Assembly: GCA_900555875.1 (NCBI GenBank)
Contig: USNB01000028.1
Span: 1 to 10,617 of the forward strand
Reading direction: 5' to 3'
DNA: 10,617 nucleotides
DNA from: an uncultured Eubacteriales bacterium
GTDB taxonomy: Bacteria > Bacillota > Clostridia > Christensenellales > Pumilibacteraceae
A model generated the notes under the pieces. It did no database searches. It was not told where the DNA came from and was given only the letters and a program-made list of their open reading frames with translations. The position numbers and the translations under genes are program-made. This document shows, one piece after another, positions 6,228-10,617 of this stretch; the first letter of the stretch is position 1, and every line of letters begins with the position of its first letter.

Positions 6228-7859
6228 TCAGTACATTCCGCCCATTCCGCCGGCGTTGGCGCCGGGTGCGGGTTCGGGAGCGGGGATATCGGTGACTATG
6301 CTCTCGGTGGTGAGAAGGGTAGCCGCCACGCTCGCCGCGTTCTGGAGGGCGCTCCTCGTGACCTTCGTCGGGTCGATGATGCCCTGTTCGACTACGTCGC
6401 AGTACTCGTTCTTGAGCGCGTTGTAGCCGTAGTTGGTCTTGTTGCGGGAGGTGAGTATCGTGTTGACCACTACGCCGCCGTCTATGCCGGCATTGACCGC
6501 GATCTGACGGATGGGTTCTTCGAGCGCTCTGAGCACGATAGCCGCACCCGTTCTTTCATCGCCTTCCAGCTTCTTGACAAGCGCCTTGACCGTAGGGATA
6601 GCGGAGAGAAGTGCAACGCCGCCGCCGGGGACGATACCTTCTTCGACTGCCGCGCGGGTAGCTGCAAGAGCGTCCTCTATGCGGAGCTTCTTTTCCTTCA
6701 TCTCAACTTCCGTCGCTGCGCCTACGCCGATGACGGCAACGCCGCCGGCGAGTTTTGCAAGTCTCTCGGAGAGTTTTTCCTTGTCGTAGTCGCTCGTCGT
6801 GGTCTCGATCTGAGACTTGATCATCTTGATGCGATCCTTGATAAGCTCGGGATCGCCTGCGCCTTCGACAATGGTCGTGTTTTCCTTGCTGACCTTGACC
6901 TGCTTTGCGCGGCCGAGCATATCGAGCTTGGTATCCTTGATCTCAAGACCGGTCTCTTCGCTGATCACGGTGCCGCCGGTGAGAACCGCTATATCGCGGA
7001 GCATCTCCTTTCTTCTGTCGCCGAAGCCGGGAGCTTTGACTGCGACGCAGTTGAACGTTCCGCGCAGCTTGTTGACGACGAGAGTCGCAAGAGGTTCGCT
7101 TTCGATGTCCTCTGCGATTATCATGAGCTTAAGCCCGCTCTGCACGACCTGCTCGAGCAGGGGAAGCAGCTCCTGGATATTGCTTATCTTCTTATCCGTG
7201 ATGAGGATGACGGGATTGTCGAGCACGCATTCCATCTTGTCGGTATCCGTTACCATGTAGCTGGAAGCATAGCCCCTGTCGAACTGCATGCCTTCGACGA
7301 CGTTGAGCACGGTATCCATGGTCTTGGATTCCTCAACGGTGATAACGCCGTCTTTGCCGACCTTCTCGAACGCTTCGGCAATGAGCTTGCCGACGGTCTC
7401 GTCTCCCGCGGAAATGCTCGCGACCTGCTGGATGCCCGTCTTGGAGTCTACTTCCTTGGAAATACTCTTAAGATAAGATACGGCGGCGTCCGTCGCAGCG
7501 GCGATACCTTTTTTGACGATCATGGGGTTAGCGCCCGCCGCAACGTTCTTGAGACCTTCCTTGATGATCGCCTGAGCGAGCACGCAGGCGGTGGTCGTGC
7601 CGTCGCCGGCGACGTCGTTAGTCTTTACGGAAACTTCCTTTACGAGCTGTGCGCCGAGATTCTCGAACGGATCTTCCAGCTCGATCTCCTTTGCGATGGT
7701 CACACCGTCGTTGGTGATGAGGGGAGCGCCGTACTTCTTGTCGAGCACTACGTTTCTGCCTTTGGGGCCGAGAGTTATTTTAACGGTATTGGCAAGCGTA
7801 TCTACGCCTGCTTCGAGAGCCTTTCTGGCTTCTTCTCCGTGCTTAAGCTGTTTTGCCAT
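6228..7859 (-). CDS. groEL: Chaperonin GroEL (Hsp60)
   Basis: A 543-residue protein, full family length. It starts with MAKQLKHGEEARKALEAG, preceded by AGGAGG (7869-7874) at 9 bases spacing. Visible nucleotide-binding elements are ITLGPKGRNVVLD (about 28-40), D51 in TNDGVTIAKEIE, and D86-G-T-T-T in the equatorial domain. EEGIVPGGGVALL and the apical-domain segments are also intact. The C-terminus is the usual flexible Gly/Met tail, ending GGMGGMY instead of GGMGGMM. It forms the 14-mer folding chamber that works with GroES and ATP in the cytoplasm. The gene follows groES by 18 bases as one operon, controlled from the promoters upstream of groES. A hairpin lies after the stop. Confidence 0.99.
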   Translation of the reverse strand: MAKQLKHGEEARKALEAGVDTLANTVKITLGPKGRNVVLDKKYGAPLITNDGVTIAKEIELEDPFENLGAQLVKEVSVKTNDVAGDGTTTACVLAQAIIKEGLKNVAAGANPMIVKKGIAAATDAAVSYLKSISKEVDSKTGIQQVASISAGDETVGKLIAEAFEKVGKDGVITVEESKTMDTVLNVVEGMQFDRGYASSYMVTDTDKMECVLDNPVILITDKKISNIQELLPLLEQVVQSGLKLMIIAEDIESEPLATLVVNKLRGTFNCVAVKAPGFGDRRKEMLRDIAVLTGGTVISEETGLEIKDTKLDMLGRAKQVKVSKENTTIVEGAGDPELIKDRIKMIKSQIETTTSDYDKEKLSERLAKLAGGVAVIGVGAATEVEMKEKKLRIEDALAATRAAVEEGIVPGGGVALLSAIPTVKALVKKLEGDERTGAAIVLRALEEPIRQIAVNAGIDGGVVVNTILTSRNKTNYGYNALKNEYCDVVEQGIIDPTKVTRSALQNAASVAATLLTTESIVTDIPAPEPAPGANAGGMGGMY

Positions 7860-7877
7860 TTTGATCTGCCTCCTGTT

Positions 7878-8162
7878 TTATTCAACTATAGCGAGTATGT
7901 CGCTCTGACGGAGGATGGTGACTTCCTTGCCGTCTATCTTGAATTCGCTTCCTGCATACTTGGAGCAGAGAACTTTGTCTCCGACCTTTACGTTCATTAC
8001 GACTTCCTTGCCGTCGATGACTCCGCCGGGACCTACCGCGACGACTTTAGCCATCTGGGGCTTTTCCTGATCCTTTGCGAGAAGAACTATGCCGCTCTTC
8101 GTCGTCTCTTCGTTGTCGATCTGCTCGACGACTACTCTGTCAAACAAAGGTTTGATGGTCAT
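7878..8162 (-). CDS. groES: Co-chaperonin GroES (Hsp10)
   Basis: A 94-residue protein, full family length. MTIKPLFDRVVVEQ is the typical first strand. The mobile loop at about residues 17-33 contains G24-I-V-L27, the hydrophobic motif that docks on GroEL. KVVAVGPGG and VKVGDKVLCSKYAGSE are the conserved core, and DGKEVTILRQSDILAIVE the typical end. The ribosome binding site AGGAGG (8173-8178) is 10 bases upstream of the ATG. It caps the GroEL ring as a heptamer. First gene of the groESL operon. Confidence 0.99.
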   Translation of the reverse strand: MTIKPLFDRVVVEQIDNEETTKSGIVLLAKDQEKPQMAKVVAVGPGGVIDGKEVVMNVKVGDKVLCSKYAGSEFKIDGKEVTILRQSDILAIVE

Positions 8163-8207
8163 GATTTATATGCCTCCTGAATGTTTTTTCTTTTCATTCC
8201 GCTGTAT

Positions 8208-8236
8208 ATTGTAATATGCATGCTCTTGTTTGTCAA
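8208..8236 (-). promoter_or_regulatory. Proximal groESL promoter (P2)
   Basis: Read on the minus strand: TTGACA (8231-8236), exactly 17 bases, TACAAT (8208-8213). The transcript would start near 8201, with a leader of about 40 bases. There is no CIRCE inverted repeat (TTAGCACTC-N9-GAGTGCTAA) at or near this promoter. Confidence 0.75.
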
Positions 8237-8365
8237 GCACGAAAAGGGGATCTTGCTGCAAATTACGGATATTTATGCGGAGCTTTGACATTAAAACATC
8301 TGTCTATACGATTTCTTGTGCGTATTTTTGACTTTCTTATGCAGAAAAGCTCGAAACGCAGCTTT

Positions 8366-8382
8366 TTTGACTTTCTTTGACT
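8366..8382 (-). promoter_or_regulatory. CtsR-type heat-shock operator
   Basis: On the minus strand the sequence is AGTCAAAGAAAGTCAAA, an exact match to the published CtsR consensus RGTCAAANANRGTCAAA (two direct heptads 10 bases apart). It lies a few bases downstream of the start point predicted for promoter P1, a place where bound repressor would block transcription. Isolated extra half-sites TTTGACT (8327-8333) and TTTGACA (8284-8290) lie further toward groES. CtsR itself is not encoded in the window, so regulation is inferred from the site. Confidence 0.75.
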
Positions 8383-8391
8383 TTCAAATGT

Positions 8392-8420
8392 ATTATAGTC
8401 CTGTCTGTTTGGAATGTCAA
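8392..8420 (-). promoter_or_regulatory. Distal groESL promoter (P1) with perfect consensus boxes
   Basis: Read on the minus strand: TTGACA (8415-8420), 17 bases, TATAAT (8392-8397), identical to the sigma-A consensus in both boxes and spacing. The predicted start is near 8385, giving a leader of about 220 bases before groES. The CtsR-type operator follows directly. Confidence 0.8.
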
Positions 8421-8512
8421 GAGATTTTTCCTGAAAAAGTAAAATTTTATGTGAAAATTTCTTAAGCCGCGCCGATGCGGGGAATTACTTCGGGTGCGGC
8501 ACGTAATAATGT

Positions 8513-8541
8513 TTGACGGGAGCTTTAAGATATGGTATAAT
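8513..8541 (+). promoter_or_regulatory. Extended -10 promoter of the dCMP deaminase gene
   Basis: TTGACG (8513-8518), 17 bases, TATAAT (8536-8541), with TG at 8533-8534 forming an extended -10. The predicted start is near 8548. The ribosome binding site AAGGAG follows at 8556-8561. Confidence 0.75.
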
Positions 8542-8573
8542 AACTTCACAGAGATAAGGAGAATGGCCACGGG

Positions 8574-9035
8574 ATGAACGAAAATTTCGACAAATGGGAC
8601 AGACGTTTCATGCAGCTTGCGGAGACTGTCGGGTCGTGGAGCAGCTGTTGGCAGGAGAATAGGCACGTCGGAGCGGTCATAGTCAAGGACAAACGCATAA
8701 TGACGACCGGATATAACGGCGCTCCGGAAGGGATAAAGAGCTGTGCGGAAAAGAAAGTGTGCATGCGGCGCGAGTTGAACATTCCGAGCGGTATGCGACA
8801 TGAACTGTGCTATGCCGTTCATGCGGAGCAGAATGCGGTAACGCAGGCTGCGCGTATGGGAATAAACATATCCGGGGCTACATTGTACTGCACTCATCAA
8901 CCTTGTATAATATGCACCAAAATAATAATCAATGCCGGGATAAAGCGAGTCGTATATAAATACGGTTATCCGGACGATTTCGCTCTTACGCTTTTCAAAG
9001 AGGCGGGAATAAAACTCGATAGGATGGAAGAATGA
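8574..9035 (+). CDS. Deoxycytidylate (dCMP) deaminase
   Basis: A 153-residue cytidine/dCMP deaminase family protein (ComEB-like, zinc-dependent). H83-A-E85 supplies a zinc ligand and the proton-shuttling glutamate; P110-C111-I-I-C114 supplies the two cysteine ligands. HVGAVIVKDKRI and TGYNGAPEGIKSC are the substrate-loop segments expected for dCMP deaminases rather than for tRNA adenosine deaminases, and C57/C63 may form the extra metal site seen in some dCMP deaminases. It converts dCMP to dUMP for dTMP synthesis in the cytoplasm. AAGGAG ends 12 bases before the ATG, a long spacing. It is a single-gene unit with its own promoter and a hairpin after the stop. Confidence 0.93.
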   Translation: MNENFDKWDRRFMQLAETVGSWSSCWQENRHVGAVIVKDKRIMTTGYNGAPEGIKSCAEKKVCMRRELNIPSGMRHELCYAVHAEQNAVTQAARMGINISGATLYCTHQPCIICTKIIINAGIKRVVYKYGYPDDFALTLFKEAGIKLDRMEE

Positions 9036-9038
9036 CAG

Positions 9039-9074
9039 ACGGACCGCGTTTGGCTTTTGCCGAGCGCGGTCCGT
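9039..9074 (+). terminator. Hairpin terminator after the deaminase gene
   Basis: ACGGACCGCG (9039-9048) pairs perfectly with CGCGGTCCGT (9065-9074). With wobble pairs the stem extends to about 16 bp around a TTTT loop (9055-9058). Only TGTTAT follows, so the U-tract is weak, but the stem is long and starts 3 bases after the stop codon. Confidence 0.65.
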
Positions 9075-9129
9075 TGTTATCCGCAGATCAATAAATATGT
9101 AAATACTGTCTCGACAAGGGGGAAAACAA

Positions 9130-10617
9130 ATGAAAAAGTTTGTAGTGATTTTCGCGGCGATATTGTTTGCCGTTATCGCGGCATTGTTTATCGCGGCATG
9201 CGGCGAGGATGATCCTCCGCCCGATACTCAGGGAAGCGATCCGTCGGTAACCGTTCCCGAAGATCCTCCGGATGACGGCGATCCTTCCGACGACGATCCT
9301 GCGGAAGATCCCGAACTTGCAACGATCTCATATGTCTTTGCGGATGCGGACGGGAACGAGCTCGCGTCCGGCACGGTGACGGAGGGGAGCGGGATAGAAA
9401 CTGCTCCGGAGCCGCCTGATATCGAACATTACGATTTCGTGAGCTGGAGCGTGGACGGCGTAAGGATAGATCTGCCTTATGTTCCGGATAAAGATTGCAT
9501 CATAGTCCCGGAGTATTCGGTCAGGGTGTATACGTACTCGTTTGAGGACGAGGGGACGGATATCCCGCACATATCCGCTGCCGACGCGCTTACGGAAGTG
9601 TCCGGGCGCGAGCCTGCGGGCGTCGCTCATCGTGAATTCATCGGTTGGTATGTCGGAGACGAGAAAGCGGTCTTTCCGTATGTGCTTACAGGCGACGTGA
9701 CGTTCACTGCGGTATATGAGACCTGTGTGTACGAATATTCATTCGTGCGCGGAGGAGAAACTCTGTCTTACGGCAGTGCGGAAGCGCTTACCGAGCTGAC
9801 TGCGCCGTCGGCAGAACGCGAACATTATGTGTTCGACGGCTGGTATGCGGACGGTGAAAAAGTGAGCTTTCCGTATACGTTGACGGGCGACACCGTATTT
9901 ACGGCGTCGTATACCGCGATAAAGTACGAAGTGACTTATGAACTCGGCGGCGGAAAGAACGCCGGATCGAATCCCGTTTGGTACGATATGGATTCGCTCC
10001 CGACGGTACTGAATGCGCCGACTTATACCTGCCGCACGTTTGAGGGGTGGTTTACGGACGAGGATCTTACAGAACGCGTTACCGAACTTCCGGTCGTCGG
10101 CGGAGACATTACATTGTGGGCAAAGTGGTCGGAGCCCGTACATTCGTTCGATACCGCTCATGTATGCGTCGCATGCGGAGAGAATGCGGAGATATCGTCG
10201 CATGTTTATGACGGTACTCACGAATGCGTTATATGCGGTCACGAAGCGGATGAGCATTCATATTACGGCGGCGTGTGTACGATGTGCGGTGAAACTTGCG
10301 TCCACGCGTTCGGTACCGATCATGTTTGTTCCGTTTGCGGAATGAGCGCGGAGAAAACCGATCATGTCTTTGACACATCCCATATATGCGGGATATGCGG
10401 ATATGCGACGGATTCGGCACACATATACGGAAGCGATCATAATTGCACGATATGCGGAGCGGCTCATTCCGAACACATATATGACGAAGAACATTGCTGT
10501 ACGGTGTGCGGTTTTGCCGATCCCGTACGCGAACACATATATGAAGACGGAGTGTGCGCCATATGCGGCGACAGCCTTGCATGGGACGGTTCGGTCGCGG
10601 AAAGTTTTGCGTCCGGC
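9130..10617 (+). CDS. Large repeat lipoprotein, 5' part (InlB-like and Cys-x-x-Cys-Gly repeats)
   Basis: Open from the ATG at 9130 to the window edge, 496 residues, no stop. AAGGGGG (9116-9122) lies 7 bases upstream. The signal peptide (MKKF, hydrophobic core) ends in lipobox I-A-A-C with C24. Residues ~25-66 are an acidic Pro/Asp/Glu spacer. Four beta-type repeats follow at about residues 67-130, 133-198, 200-262 and 264-337, with the pattern ...Y-x-F...GWY/GWF...FPY.LTGD..FTA.Y of InlB B-repeat/Flg_new modules. Residues ~338-486 are eight short His/Cys repeats. The last ~10 residues (WDGSVAESFASG) look like the start of another domain. Such proteins are surface-anchored and often adhesive or carbohydrate-facing; the function here is inferred. 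Upstream promoter boxes are weak (TTGTTA 9074-9079, TATGTA 9096-9101). Confidence 0.9.
   Translation, partial: MKKFVVIFAAILFAVIAALFIAACGEDDPPPDTQGSDPSVTVPEDPPDDGDPSDDDPAEDPELATISYVFADADGNELASGTVTEGSGIETAPEPPDIEHYDFVSWSVDGVRIDLPYVPDKDCIIVPEYSVRVYTYSFEDEGTDIPHISAADALTEVSGREPAGVAHREFIGWYVGDEKAVFPYVLTGDVTFTAVYETCVYEYSFVRGGETLSYGSAEALTELTAPSAEREHYVFDGWYADGEKVSFPYTLTGDTVFTASYTAIKYEVTYELGGGKNAGSNPVWYDMDSLPTVLNAPTYTCRTFEGWFTDEDLTERVTELPVVGGDITLWAKWSEPVHSFDTAHVCVACGENAEISSHVYDGTHECVICGHEADEHSYYGGVCTMCGETCVHAFGTDHVCSVCGMSAEKTDHVFDTSHICGICGYATDSAHIYGSDHNCTICGAAHSEHIYDEEHCCTVCGFADPVREHIYEDGVCAICGDSLAWDGSVAESFASG
10141..10578 (+). repeat. Eight tandem His/Cys (Cys-x-x-Cys-Gly) protein repeats
   Basis: Within the large lipoprotein, units begin at His codons 10141, 10201, 10255, 10303, 10363, 10420, 10474 and 10534. 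Most units have the form H-x-(F/Y)-x(3)-H-x-C-x-x-C-G followed by 4-7 variable residues, for example HVFDTSHICGICG and HIYGSDHNCTICG. Lengths are 16-20 residues. At DNA level units 7 and 8 share GAACACATATATGA (10471 and 10531), suggesting recent duplication. The spacing of His and Cys fits a zinc-ribbon-like metal site or a disulfide in each unit. Confidence 0.85.

Larger units (their letters stand above)
8163..8573. other. 411-base intergenic control region between groES and the deaminase gene
   Basis: No coding region is supported here. It holds two minus-strand groESL promoters, the CtsR-type operator with extra half-sites, a 7-bp inverted repeat AAAAGCT/AGCTTTT (8345-8351, 8360-8366) inside the long groESL leader, a GC-rich hairpin (8466-8500), and the plus-strand promoter and ribosome binding site of the deaminase gene. 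A weaker plus-strand promoter (TTGACT 8367-8372, 18 bases, TATTAT 8391-8396) overlaps the operator. Confidence 0.7.

Noticed and set aside
6216..8180. A 654-codon plus-strand open frame running antisense through all of groEL and groES
   Set aside because: It is the reverse-strand shadow of two highly conserved chaperonin genes with strong codon bias. The product has no recognisable family pattern and no ribosome binding site or promoter was seen for it.
8163..8573. CIRCE (HrcA) element upstream of groES
   Set aside because: I looked for TTAGCACTC-N9-GAGTGCTAA or close variants and found only an imperfect TGCTCTTG/CAAGCA pair around 8221-8238, which does not fit.
8337..8900. A 187-codon minus-strand open frame across the deaminase gene and the groESL control region
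   Set aside because: It is mostly the shadow of the deaminase, and it would run through the P1 promoter and CtsR-type operator. The translation looks random.
10141..10578. CRISPR-like array because of the regular spacing in the right part
   Set aside because: The repeats are diverged at DNA level, in frame, and encode a conserved His/Cys pattern, so they are protein repeats.
9739..10582. Several minus-strand open frames (such as 9739-10257 and 10229-10582) opposite the repeat lipoprotein
   Set aside because: Arg/Cys-rich shadow translations caused by the repeat codons. The plus-strand frame is uninterrupted from a signal peptide to the window end.

Overview
The window looks like chromosomal DNA from a Bacillota (Firmicutes) bacterium, most likely a gut-type Clostridia lineage. 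The evidence is the cell-shape/division/site-2-protease gene order known from this phylum, AGGAGG-type ribosome binding sites, sigma-A promoters close to consensus, a groESL operon with a CtsR-type operator, and lipoproteins with InlB-like and Cys-x-x-Cys-Gly repeats. GC content is roughly 50%, with one clear AT-rich patch. The genus cannot be named from sequence alone.

Left part (1-5109, + strand). It starts inside an mreB-family gene (actin-like shape protein). Next come a small unrecognised one-pass membrane protein, a terminator, minD, an overlapping divergent minE, a SpoIVFB-like M50 site-2 protease, ribonuclease G (rng), and possibly a very small ORF. This is a reduced version of the classical mreBCD-minCD-spoIVFAB-rplU neighbourhood: mreC, mreD, minC, spoIVFA and the ribosomal genes rplU/rpmA are not in the places where they would be expected. 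rng has its own strong promoter, lying inside the end of the protease gene.

Middle part (5107-8420, - strand). A coiled-coil lipoprotein has an AT-rich C-terminal half and its own promoter and terminator. It lies downstream of the groES-groEL chaperonin operon, separated from it by a 14-bp hairpin. The groES upstream region carries two sigma-A promoters. The distal one has perfect consensus boxes (TTGACA-17-TATAAT) and is followed at once by an exact match to the CtsR heat-shock repressor operator. I saw no CIRCE (HrcA) element. This implies heat-shock control of the chaperonin through CtsR.

Right part (8421-10617, + strand). A dCMP deaminase gene sits behind a strong extended -10 promoter and is closed by a long hairpin. 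After it starts a large surface lipoprotein that runs off the window. It has a lipobox, an acidic Pro/Asp linker, four InlB/Flg_new-like beta repeats, and eight His/Cys (Cys-x-x-Cys-Gly) repeats.

I saw no tRNA, rRNA, CRISPR array, transposase or prophage genes. No whole new system is evident. The points most worth a second look are the unusual min module (MinD with a MinE that lacks a recognisable MinD-contact helix, and no adjacent MinC), the unknown membrane protein in the mreC/mreD position, the CtsR-type groESL control region, and the two repeat or mosaic lipoproteins.
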